A DNA stretch of 6,852 bases from Candidatus Peribacter sp. UBA6535 (GCA_002436205.1 DJKT01000025.1:1-6852); one strand, 5' to 3'; shown: positions 1 to 6,229, numbered from the stretch's first letter. Numbers and translations are program-made. The notes: generated by a model not told the origin, from the sequence alone.

Positions 1-1122
1 CCTGTTGGTATCATCGCTGCTCAGTCTATTGGTGAGCCTGGTACTCAGCTGACGATGAGAACGTTCCATATGGGAGGTGTAGCTGAAGGAAGCGATATTA
101 CGCAGGGTCTTACACGTGTCGAAGAACTCTTTGAAGCTAGAAGCCCCCGTACTCCTGCTATCTTGAGCGATATTTCCGGTACGGTAAAAGTATCACGTTC
201 CGGTTCCCGCACACTTGTGCACATCGTCGAGCAGGAGAAGGGAGAGGATACGTACATGATTCCAACTGGGTATCAGATTCAACTTAAAAAAGGTGACGAA
301 GTAAAAGAGCGCACGGTTATTGCCAAGTCCACAACGGACAAGAGCACCATCAAAGCAAAGATCGCAGGAAAAATTAGTTCTGTTGATGGAAGCATCGTGA
401 AAGTGAAGCATGCAGAAATTCAGGATCGTAGTTACGAATTTAGTGCACGTGAATCTCTCCTCATCAAAAACAATGGAACCATCGAGGTGGGTCAACCCAT
501 TAACCTTGGTCACTACGACTTGCAGGACCTCTTGGCCAAACAAGGAACCTACGCTGTAGAAAACTATATCGTCCAAGAGGTACAGAGTATTTACGCTTCT
601 CAGGGTCAGACCATTAATGATAAACATTTGGAGATTATTGTACGAAAGATGTTCTCCAAGGTACGTATCATTGATGCGGGAGACACCACATTCCTGCCGG
701 GAGAAACAGTGGATCTCGGAGATGTGGATTACGAAAACGATCTTCTCTCAAAAGACGGTAAGAAGCGTGCAACCTACGAGCAACTCCTTCTGGGTATTAC
801 TAGAGCCGCTTTGGCTACAGACTCTTGGCTTGCGGGAGCATCCTTCCAAGAAACCATCCGTGTTCTTGTAGAAGCTGCAACAACCCGAAAGGTCGATAGC
901 CTGCAGGGACTGAAGGAAAACGTGATTATCGGGCGCCTTATCCCAACAGGAGAGGTATACCGCAATCGCTTCGGAGAGGGTGGAGACCGTCCAGGAGAGA
1001 GTGCAGACCCAGCTACAAGGAGAGGAGGGGATGATGCTGCTATCGATGAGGCAGTAACAGTAGATGCTCCCGAGGTAGTAAAAACAGAAGAAGCCCCAGC
1101 AGAAGCTGAAAAGTCTGAATAA
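1..1122 (+). CDS. rpoC: DNA-directed RNA polymerase subunit beta' (RpoC), 3' part; 5' end outside window
   Basis: This is the C-terminal 373 residues of the largest catalytic subunit of RNA polymerase, in frame from base 1. The fragment opens in the trigger loop: AAQSIGEPGTQLTMRTFH (fragment residues 6-23) holds the Met, Arg and His that match E. coli M932, R933 and H936, which act in nucleotide addition. The loop runs straight on into GSDITQGLTRVEELFEARSP, so the large SI3 insertion of E. coli and other proteobacteria is absent, as in Bacillus. Other family blocks are INDKHLEIIVRKM, the LLGITRAALATDSWLAGASF block with QETIRVL, and GLKENVIIGRLIPTG near the end. After that block comes a tail of about 55 residues that is first Arg/Gly-rich and then acidic (Glu/Ala/Val-rich), of low complexity and probably disordered. 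The stop is TAA. Identity is certain; only the 5' part is missing. Confidence 0.98.
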   Translation, partial: PVGIIAAQSIGEPGTQLTMRTFHMGGVAEGSDITQGLTRVEELFEARSPRTPAILSDISGTVKVSRSGSRTLVHIVEQEKGEDTYMIPTGYQIQLKKGDEVKERTVIAKSTTDKSTIKAKIAGKISSVDGSIVKVKHAEIQDRSYEFSARESLLIKNNGTIEVGQPINLGHYDLQDLLAKQGTYAVENYIVQEVQSIYASQGQTINDKHLEIIVRKMFSKVRIIDAGDTTFLPGETVDLGDVDYENDLLSKDGKKRATYEQLLLGITRAALATDSWLAGASFQETIRVLVEAATTRKVDSLQGLKENVIIGRLIPTGEVYRNRFGEGGDRPGESADPATRRGGDDAAIDEAVTVDAPEVVKTEEAPAEAEKSE

Positions 1123-1133
1123 AAAATTTATAC

Positions 1134-1167
1134 AATAGCCTCTCTCAGTATGATGGGAGGGGTTATT
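1134..1167 (+). terminator. Hairpin just after rpoC, possible terminator
   Basis: Left arm 1134-1146 (AATAGCCTCTCTC) pairs with right arm 1155-1167 (GGGAGGGGTTATT) over 13 positions, three of them G-U, closing an 8-base loop. It begins 11 bases after the rpoC stop, where an intrinsic terminator would be expected. No T-run follows directly: the nearest run is TTTTT around 1188-1192. It may therefore be a weak terminator, a processing or 3'-end stability element, or a partial attenuator that lets some transcription through into the next genes. Confidence 0.5.
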
Positions 1168-1170
1168 GGT

Positions 1171-1186
1171 ATAGGCAAATAGGCAA
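1171..1186 (+). repeat. Two tandem copies of ATAGGCAA
   Basis: ATAGGCAA occurs at 1171-1178 and again at 1179-1186, in the spacer between the post-rpoC hairpin and the -10 box. It sits about where a -35 element or an operator would lie, so it could be a binding site. With only two copies of eight bases it could also be chance. Confidence 0.4.
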
Positions 1187-1192
1187 ATTTTT

Positions 1193-1200
1193 GCTATAAT
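1193..1200 (+). promoter_or_regulatory. Extended -10 promoter for the first small/large gene pair
   Basis: TATAAT (1195-1200) is a perfect sigma-70 type -10 box, preceded by TG at 1192-1193 with one base between, giving the extended -10 form TGCTATAAT. No good -35 hexamer is found 16-18 bases upstream; TTGGTA (1166-1171) is 23 bases away, too far. Transcription would start near 1206-1208. That start point leaves only about 18 bases before the ATG at 1225 and lies beyond the GTG at 1204. The same nine bases occur before the second gene pair (3068-3076). Confidence 0.72.
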
Positions 1201-1224
1201 GAAGTGAAATTCAAATACACATTC

Positions 1225-1578
1225 ATGACACCATTTAGTACTAAAGCATTTCGAAGAAAGACCCCTCCTTCTAAGGAGGAAATTCAAGAAATCCTCTTTA
1301 ATGATTTGATGGAGCAGATTGAACCGGAGTTAACGAGTGCAAACCGTGAGCAAACGGTAGAAATGTTTCAAGAGCTTTCTGACGAAGAGCTCAAAGAGCG
1401 TTTTGAGCGGTACAAAAAGGCATTTGAAACGTTTGTAGAGCGTTGGCCTGCATACATCAAAGAACAAATTGTTCTTATGAATACTGCAGTGAAGGATTTC
1501 CAATCTATAGCCAAAAACTACGATTTAGAGGATTTAGAGAAAATGGAGAAACAATTCGAATCTTTTGATGATGCATAA
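1225..1578 (+). CDS. Small charged helical protein A, unknown function; paralogue of the gene at 3083
   Basis: I do not recognise this protein of 117 residues. After a basic N-terminus (TKAFRRKTPPSK) it is rich in Glu, Lys, Gln and Leu and should be almost wholly alpha-helical, with no signal peptide or membrane segment, so it is probably cytoplasmic. The stretch from LFNDLMEQ to ERYKKAFE aligns without gaps with the small gene at 3083 (17 of 45 identical), and both proteins end in SFDDA. An in-frame GTG at 1204 would give 124 residues, but it lies only 3 bases after the -10 box and before the expected transcription start, so I prefer the ATG at 1225. Neither start has a Shine-Dalgarno sequence. 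The 3' end overlaps the next gene by 8-14 bases, which suggests coupled translation and a partner role, for example as adaptor or chaperone. That role is inference. Confidence 0.85.
   Translation: MTPFSTKAFRRKTPPSKEEIQEILFNDLMEQIEPELTSANREQTVEMFQELSDEELKERFERYKKAFETFVERWPAYIKEQIVLMNTAVKDFQSIAKNYDLEDLEKMEKQFESFDDA
1561..1578 (+). repeat. Conserved stop/start junction, copy 1 (copy 2 at 3407-3424)
   Basis: The last 18 bases of the first small gene (TCTTTTGATGATGCATAA) match bases 3407-3424 except for one base (T to C at 1572 versus 3418, a silent change in an Asp codon). Here the block encodes SFDDA plus stop in one frame and contains the candidate starts TTG 1565, ATG 1568 and ATG 1571 of the large gene in another. 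Confidence 0.8.
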
Positions 1579-3010
1579 ATTCAATCCCTTTCGGCCCCGT
1601 AAGCATGTACTCTCTGAACGCAGGGAGATATATGGAGAAGCTCCTGAGCCACCAGAACTTGGCGGTATTGAGATTAATATGAATCCGCGTGACAAAGAAT
1701 TGTATCCAAACAAAGAGAAAGCGTCTAAGAGAAATGAGCAAACAGTAACATTTGAGCAGTTTGTGCGTCAGCTAGAGCGTTGGTTCGAAGAAACCTATCA
1801 GCGTGTAGTAGGTAAAAAGGCAAGAAGTATGGAGAGAGTACGTGCGAATGCTCAAGCAAGAGGTAGGGATTATATTCCGTCTGCCCCTGGTGAATTCAAG
1901 AGTAGCTTGCGTGAACAAATGGTAGATTTTGATGAAAGGATTCAGACATTGGCAAAAGATGTCTTTCGTCTGGAAGATTTTCAGCGCGGTGTTCAGGAAA
2001 TGACCAAAATCTATCCAAAGGCTTGGAATGGATTTTGGGATATTGTACAAAATCACCCCGGTTTTGAGGGCGATCATCCTCTTTTTAAGACGGATCGATG
2101 GAGAACCCAAATGCGTGTTCCGGGTGCTTACGTCGATGGCCATCTAGCGGCACTGTCTATGCATGGTATGGATCGGTACAAAAGAAATCGCAGTGGTGCG
2201 CTTGATGAGCTAAAGAAGCCTGTAACTGCAGCAGATAGGATAGAAAATCATGTAGATCTAAAGTACAGACAGCGAGCAACGAACCTTATGGCAAAGGAGT
2301 TTAGCATCACAAACAATAAAGACTTCGATAGAATTCGATGGTATCAGAATCAAGAGATGAAAGGGAATGAAGAGTACGGTTTTGCACAGTTCATCGAAGT
2401 TTCAAAAATGCCAAAGTATGACCGAGGAAAGACAGTTCCCGGTTCAGGTGGTAGAGGGCTTGTTATGATTGATGGGGACTTTGATGACCCAGAAAAAGCT
2501 CCGATGATATTCATTAATTATGGATACCTAGATCAAATAACCGGATATGGAAATAATCATCCATATTTTGAGCACATCTTTACTACCGAAGGCTTTTTGA
2601 ATGAGAATCAATTGGATGACATAGGTACTTTGCTAGCAGATGAAAGGAATACCTATGTGAGAGGAGCCGAAGAAGAGGGATTATCAGAACGCACCTGGAA
2701 GTTCTACGCGCGTGATTCGGTTGCACTGTATATGAAAAAATTTAAGGTCGCAGAACCAGTAGTTAGAAAAATGATGACTGAAGGAATAAGGCCAGAGCAT
2801 TTTGAACAATTAAAAACTGATCCTGCACATGCCAGCGTGAGGGTTCAGATGAAGGGGGTTGTTGATGCTTTTGCAGGAAACGAAGATGTACTAAAGGATG
2901 TTCTAAAATCCTTCTGCCAGGATTATATTCGCGACGAAGGACCAAACTGGTTTGAAAACCTAATAGCGATTTTGTTAGAGAGAGAAAATGATTTTCTGAA
3001 TAGGAATTGA
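1568..3010 (+). CDS. Large protein A, about 480 aa, unknown function
   Basis: I do not recognise this protein. It is hydrophilic and highly charged, has no signal peptide or transmembrane segment, and is probably cytoplasmic. The N-terminus is basic (MHKFNPFRPRKHVLSERREI), followed by a Pro/Glu linker and helical segments (such as FEQFVRQLERWFEETYQRVV). A middle part rich in aromatic residues (roughly 270-350, including GGRGLVMIDGDFDDPEKAPM and INYGYLDQITGYGNNHPYFE) looks like a folded alpha/beta domain. The end is helical (RKMMTEGIRPEHFEQL to ENLIAILLERENDF). Starts TTG 1565, ATG 1568 and ATG 1571 are all in frame and all lie inside the end of the preceding gene. I chose the first ATG, but 1571 is equally possible. 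No ribosome site precedes them, so translation probably depends on ribosomes finishing the small gene. The stop is TGA. The N-terminal pattern, FR followed by EIYG, recurs in the large gene at 3424. Confidence 0.87.
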   Translation: MMHKFNPFRPRKHVLSERREIYGEAPEPPELGGIEINMNPRDKELYPNKEKASKRNEQTVTFEQFVRQLERWFEETYQRVVGKKARSMERVRANAQARGRDYIPSAPGEFKSSLREQMVDFDERIQTLAKDVFRLEDFQRGVQEMTKIYPKAWNGFWDIVQNHPGFEGDHPLFKTDRWRTQMRVPGAYVDGHLAALSMHGMDRYKRNRSGALDELKKPVTAADRIENHVDLKYRQRATNLMAKEFSITNNKDFDRIRWYQNQEMKGNEEYGFAQFIEVSKMPKYDRGKTVPGSGGRGLVMIDGDFDDPEKAPMIFINYGYLDQITGYGNNHPYFEHIFTTEGFLNENQLDDIGTLLADERNTYVRGAEEEGLSERTWKFYARDSVALYMKKFKVAEPVVRKMMTEGIRPEHFEQLKTDPAHASVRVQMKGVVDAFAGNEDVLKDVLKSFCQDYIRDEGPNWFENLIAILLERENDFLNRN

Positions 3011-3040
3011 CAAAGAAGCTGTTTAGTATCCCCATTGCTC

Positions 3041-3055
3041 TTTTGGCTACCAAAA
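3041..3055 (+). terminator. Short hairpin between the two gene pairs, weak terminator candidate
   Basis: TTTTGG (3041-3046) and CCAAAA (3050-3055) form a perfect 6-bp stem with a 3-base loop, 31 bases after the TGA of the first large gene. The stem is short, mostly A-T, and has no T-run after it, so termination would be weak at best. It lies just upstream of the second extended -10 promoter, in the same relative place as the hairpin after rpoC. Confidence 0.25.
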
Positions 3056-3067
3056 TATGGCCATTTC

Positions 3068-3076
3068 TGCTATAAT
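3068..3076 (+). promoter_or_regulatory. Extended -10 promoter for the second small/large gene pair
   Basis: TGCTATAAT (TG at 3068-3069, TATAAT at 3071-3076) is the same nine bases as the promoter before the first pair. No -35 hexamer stands at normal spacing; TTGGCT (3043-3048) is 22 bases away, close to the 23 bases of TTGGTA in the first promoter. The expected transcription start (3082-3084) falls on the ATG at 3083, so the transcript should be leaderless or nearly so. Confidence 0.72.
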
Positions 3077-3082
3077 ATCTAG

Positions 3083-3424
3083 ATGATTCAAACAAATACA
3101 AATGAAGAACTGGCACAGGGAGACGAACTGTATAACTCTGTTATGAAAGATCTAAATACAGATCTTCTCACAACAAATACAGAGAATATAGATGAGAAGA
3201 GAGAAGGGGAGTCCGATGAAGATTTTGCTTTGCGCATGGAGCGCTACAAAAATGATTTTGAGGAATGTGAGCGTCGCCTTGGTCTTATGGAAGATGGGCA
3301 AATGATAAAAGCCCGCATGGCGAAGAATGAGAAACGAAGAGGCATCTTTAAGAAAGAGCAATTAGAACATACAGAGGAGGTGCAACATGCAGAGGAGGAA
3401 CTTACTTCTTTTGATGACGCATAA
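3083..3424 (+). CDS. Small acidic helical protein B, unknown function; paralogue of the gene at 1225
   Basis: This protein of 113 residues is not one I recognise by name. Residues 16-60 (LYNSVMKD to MERYKNDFE) align without gaps with the small protein encoded at 1225-1578: conserved positions include L16, N18, M21, L28, N32, S44-D45-E46, R51, E53-R54-Y55-K56 and F59-E60. Both end in SFDDA. The N-terminal 15 residues are polar and rich in Asn, Thr and Glu; the C-terminal half is one long charged helix, probably coiled-coil, with an EEVQHAEEE stretch. There is no signal peptide or membrane segment. The ATG sits 6 bases after the -10 box, so a leaderless mRNA is likely and no Shine-Dalgarno site is possible on it. 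The TAA stop shares its last base with the ATG of the next gene (TAATG), a typical re-initiation arrangement, which suggests that the two products work together. Confidence 0.87.
   Translation: MIQTNTNEELAQGDELYNSVMKDLNTDLLTTNTENIDEKREGESDEDFALRMERYKNDFEECERRLGLMEDGQMIKARMAKNEKRRGIFKKEQLEHTEEVQHAEEELTSFDDA
3372..3398 (+). repeat. Two CAGAGGAGG copies with Shine-Dalgarno-like cores inside the small gene
   Basis: CAGAGGAGG occurs at 3372-3380 and 3390-3398, 18 bases apart, and encodes Glu-rich residues of small protein B. Each copy contains a perfect AGGAGG. The first is 6 bases before an out-of-frame ATG at 3387, which opens a 27-codon frame ending at TAA 3468-3470. The second is 25 bases before the ATG of the large gene at 3424, too far for a standard ribosome site. 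They may recruit ribosomes to the junction, or may simply be Glu-codon runs. Confidence 0.45.
3407..3424 (+). repeat. Conserved stop/start junction, copy 2 (copy 1 at 1561-1578)
   Basis: This block (TCTTTTGATGACGCATAA) is the second copy of the 18-base junction and differs from the first at a single base. It again encodes SFDDA plus the stop. Here the following gene starts on the last A of the stop (TAATG) and in a different frame relative to the block than in copy 1. The overlap geometry has therefore diverged while the sequence has not. Confidence 0.8.
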
Positions 3425-6129
3425 TGAAAAAGCTCTATTCAGCCTTTGGCGCGTTTCGTTCTTCCACTAAGGAGAATAGGCTTATTCATGAAAATCAAAA
3501 TTCTATGCGCCAGCGCCTGAAAGAGATTTATGGCACAGATGCAGAGAAGAGTAGAGGCTCTACGAGCAGTTTTCGCAATAGCCTTCGGGCAAAATACTCA
3601 GACCTAGCGAAAGATTCTGTTCGAAAACCCTTCGGAGGTCGCGCGGATGCACCTCCTATAGATGAAGATTACGCAGAAGCACTCAGCAGAGAGTCTATCC
3701 GACGTTTTCTTGATGGAGATACGCTCCGTAAAGATCCGGAGATGGGTCGCATCTTAAAGAAGGCTTTTGCCCTTATGGAGTTATATCAGACCAGAGCAGG
3801 TGGTACTGATAAGCTCACAGGTTTGGTTTTTGGATGGGAAGGAAAGCTTGTTGTTAAAGATCTTGATACGGAACGTCAGAACTGGGCTATTGATGAAGTA
3901 GACAATCAGATTAAATACCTTCAAAAAAAGAAAACACCTGCTGCAGAAGTATCACGAAACGGGTACGAGTCTGAAGCACAATTCCGCAGAAGGATTAAGG
4001 CTATTAAGGATTACAAATCAACAAGTCTTGACCAGGATCCGGATTATAAAAGACAGCAAATTGGAGACTGGGAGAAGATCCGCACTGCACTACAAGAGTT
4101 TAATAACGATTATAAGTTTTATAGAGAGATCAGGGAAAACCTTACCAATAACCCCGGAATGCTCCGTCAGGTAGAAAAGAAAGTAGGAAAGAAGACACTG
4201 CTGAAATGGGGGAAGAAGTATCCTGATCTTTACCGTAAGGCAGTACGAGAGTCTGCGAAGCTTGACCCAACAATCCTTGAAGGAAGGGAGAATGATTTTG
4301 TTGCAACAGGCCTCGATTATAAAGCAAAGGGAATGGATAAGTACTTCAAAATGCTTACTGAAGCACTTGAAGATCAGCCTCTTGCACTCAAGTACTACCC
4401 GGTACGTTTGAAGCGCTTGAAGAGTAATAGAGAAATTGGTAGTGATGATCCATTTGGTCCTGATACAAAATCAACGGTAGGCCTACCGGACTATCAAGAC
4501 CGCGTTGTAGAGAATATCGGAAAAGCACCAAGAGAACTGTTGGAACATGTTCTTTCTGAATACAACAAGTACTGGAAGAGCTCACCAGATAAGTTCAAGG
4601 ATGTAGTGGTTGCAGCGGTTGGTGCACAACCGGATCTGTTTTGGACCGATTGGAACAAGAGTGGAAAATTGAATGACATGAAAAACGTTTTTGAACGTAT
4701 TGGTGCAGATGCACGAGGGCAGGTTATTGGTAGCGTAAAGACACTTGATCAATTACGAACAATTAATGCCATTGCTTCATCTCCAGATGAATCTGGGATT
4801 GGGCCGTATCTCACTAATCCAGCATTCTCCTCAAAACAACTTAGTAGTATAGGAGGCAACAAAGATCTCATGAGATTTTTGAAGTTTGCTCAGCCCGATG
4901 TCTATACAAATATTGTAGATCAGATTAAAGACAGTTCGGACAATCCAGATATGGCAAAACTGGCTGCCGAGAGGCACATCACAGGAGAGGATAAAAGCTT
5001 AGGCACTCTCATGGCTGAAATAATCCAAGATTACAATCCGCGTGTTGAGTCACTTATCAATTGGGAAAGGAACAGGGGTGCATTCTTGGCAGGGTTAAAG
5101 TATATGCCGAATGCTCAGTTTGAAATGGTGATAGAGAAAGGTGAGATCCCTGTTGAATTTCTTAATGGAGATTCAGATACACTTATTGAATTATATAAGA
5201 AGTTCGGAAAGAAGAAGGTAGATGAGATCATTTTGAGAAAGACGGGTAGTCCACCTGAACCCGATTTCCCCTTACCGCCTCCTTTTAACTCGCCCCCTTC
5301 TCCACCAGAAGAAGGAGGGGGAAGCAAAGGAGGAGACACTTCATATGAAGAGGATCCCAAAGATGCCGCAGAAAGAGAGGCTCTTGCTAAGGCTTTGAAA
5401 CAAAAGGAGCAAATAAAGGAACTCGAAGCAAAAGCCAAGGAGGGATTGCTCGCTATTGCTCGAGATAATGGTTATACAGTAAACGTTGTCCCTCGTACTG
5501 GTGGTTTTCGTATTACGTACAAAAGTGATCAGTTTGGAGAGTACACTGTTGATCTCAGTGAAGATTACAAAACAATAAAATTTGCGTACAAGGGAGATCT
5601 AAAGGACACCTCAATAGATAACCCACATCTATTAAAGTACAAGAATTTGAAATTTACAGAAATAGACCAAGAACGTTTCGTAATGCTGTTTCTTGATAGA
5701 AAAACCCCCTTCCTCGATGAGGTAGTAGCTAGGGAAGAAGTTAAAAGGCAAAGAGATGAGATGCTTAAGGAAATTCAGAGAAAGAAAGAATTTACTGAGA
5801 GAATTCCTAAATTCAAAGAGGCATTAGAACCGGTTGTTAAAGAGCTCGACACATTGTTCAAACAGTACAATGAAGCAGACAGCATTTTGGCAACTCAAGA
5901 ACTTCTGCCAAACCAATATCGTGCAGATCTTACTATTACCTATTTAACGAAGGAGGGTAAGACTGTGAATATTGACGTCTCCTTTTCTCTTCCTGACAAA
6001 AAAATTACTAGTGCCACAAAAACAGATGATGCATCACGGTTAGTACTGAATGCATATACAGGAAAGCCTTTCACTGCTGAGACTATTGCAGAAATGGCGG
6101 AGAAGGAGCTTGAGCTTACAAAGAAATAG
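3424..6129 (+). CDS. Large multidomain protein B, 901 aa, unknown function
   Basis: I do not recognise this protein. No signal peptide or transmembrane segment is visible, so it is probably cytoplasmic. Residues 1-60 are basic and Ser/Arg-rich, with the FR...EIYG pattern shared with the large protein encoded at 1568. Residues about 90-605 are charged and mainly helical, with a recurring P-D-[LV]-[YF] motif (YPDLY 266-270, QPDLF 402-406, QPDVY 490-494) that hints at degenerate helical repeats. A Pro/Gly linker (609-637, with PLPPPF and PPSPPEEGGG) separates this from a C-terminal part: a charged helix (645-680), a beta-rich unit with FRITY (695-699), a coiled-coil-like helix (766-820), a second beta-rich unit with LTITY (836-840), and a final helix. 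The two beta units look weakly alike. Start ATG overlaps the upstream TAA by one base; stop is TAG. It may act as a scaffold with the small protein; that is a guess. Confidence 0.9.
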   Translation: MKKLYSAFGAFRSSTKENRLIHENQNSMRQRLKEIYGTDAEKSRGSTSSFRNSLRAKYSDLAKDSVRKPFGGRADAPPIDEDYAEALSRESIRRFLDGDTLRKDPEMGRILKKAFALMELYQTRAGGTDKLTGLVFGWEGKLVVKDLDTERQNWAIDEVDNQIKYLQKKKTPAAEVSRNGYESEAQFRRRIKAIKDYKSTSLDQDPDYKRQQIGDWEKIRTALQEFNNDYKFYREIRENLTNNPGMLRQVEKKVGKKTLLKWGKKYPDLYRKAVRESAKLDPTILEGRENDFVATGLDYKAKGMDKYFKMLTEALEDQPLALKYYPVRLKRLKSNREIGSDDPFGPDTKSTVGLPDYQDRVVENIGKAPRELLEHVLSEYNKYWKSSPDKFKDVVVAAVGAQPDLFWTDWNKSGKLNDMKNVFERIGADARGQVIGSVKTLDQLRTINAIASSPDESGIGPYLTNPAFSSKQLSSIGGNKDLMRFLKFAQPDVYTNIVDQIKDSSDNPDMAKLAAERHITGEDKSLGTLMAEIIQDYNPRVESLINWERNRGAFLAGLKYMPNAQFEMVIEKGEIPVEFLNGDSDTLIELYKKFGKKKVDEIILRKTGSPPEPDFPLPPPFNSPPSPPEEGGGSKGGDTSYEEDPKDAAEREALAKALKQKEQIKELEAKAKEGLLAIARDNGYTVNVVPRTGGFRITYKSDQFGEYTVDLSEDYKTIKFAYKGDLKDTSIDNPHLLKYKNLKFTEIDQERFVMLFLDRKTPFLDEVVAREEVKRQRDEMLKEIQRKKEFTERIPKFKEALEPVVKELDTLFKQYNEADSILATQELLPNQYRADLTITYLTKEGKTVNIDVSFSLPDKKITSATKTDDASRLVLNAYTGKPFTAETIAEMAEKELELTKK

Positions 6130-6140
6130 TACTATTTCGC

Positions 6141-6169
6141 TTTACTTTGGCTTTTCGAGCCCTTAGTAT
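6141..6169 (+). promoter_or_regulatory. Candidate promoter for rpsL-rpsG
   Basis: TTTACT (6141-6146) and TAGTAT (6164-6169) each match four of six bases of the sigma-70 consensus and are 17 bases apart, the optimal spacing. A start near 6175-6177 would place the leader hairpin (6177-6213) at the very 5' end of the mRNA and give a leader of about 54 bases. The boxes are only moderate for a ribosomal protein operon, so transcription from upstream may also contribute. Confidence 0.45.
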
Positions 6170-6176
6170 CTCGTTT

Positions 6177-6213
6177 GCCTGATCTTGGGCGTCGATAAAT
6201 GACGCCATCGGGC
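6177..6213 (+). promoter_or_regulatory. Bulged leader hairpin before rpsL, possible ribosomal protein regulatory site
   Basis: GCCTGAT (6177-6183) pairs with ATCGGGC (6207-6213) with one G-U pair, and GGCGTC (6188-6193) pairs with GACGCC (6201-6206) around a 7-base loop (GATAAAT). CTTG (6184-6187) bulges from the left strand. That makes 13 base pairs, mostly G-C, ending 16 bases before the rpsL start. No T-run follows, so it is not a normal terminator. A bulged stem at this place could be an autoregulatory site for S7 or S12, or a 5' stabiliser. In E. coli the S7 site lies between rpsL and rpsG, but here that gap is only 8 bases, which leaves room for a relocated site. The regulatory role is inference. 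Confidence 0.5.
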
Positions 6214-6229
6214 GATTCCTCGTATACCT

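Noticed and set aside
748..1287. Minus-strand open frame of 179 codons across the rpoC end.
   Set aside because: It is antisense to highly conserved RpoC sequence, crosses the intergenic hairpin and promoter, and its Cys/Ser/Phe-rich translation is typical of a shadow frame.
3008..3082. Readthrough of the TGA of large gene A would extend it 24 codons to a TAG directly before the ATG at 3083, suggesting UGA recoding.
   Set aside because: No gene here has an internal TGA, and the extension runs over the promoter and hairpin. Ordinary termination at TGA is far more likely; the fit to the next start is taken as coincidence.
5293..5321. CCCCC and GGGGG tracts that could form a hairpin inside large gene B.
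   Set aside because: It lies within the proline- and glycine-coding linker, the arms pair only with a bulge, and no T-run follows, so the codons explain it.
5327..5347. AAGGAGG followed by ATG at 5345, a possible internal start.
   Set aside because: The ATG is out of frame with the gene, spacing is long (11 bases), and the frame ends after 17 codons.
5115..5438. Minus-strand open frame with a Pro/Gly/Ser-rich translation.
   Set aside because: Its composition mirrors the Pro/Gly linker codons of large protein B on the other strand; no promoter or start context supports it.
1123..6229. Possible mobile element carrying the four unknown genes.
   Set aside because: No transposase, recombinase, terminal inverted repeats, target duplication or tRNA is visible at either edge.
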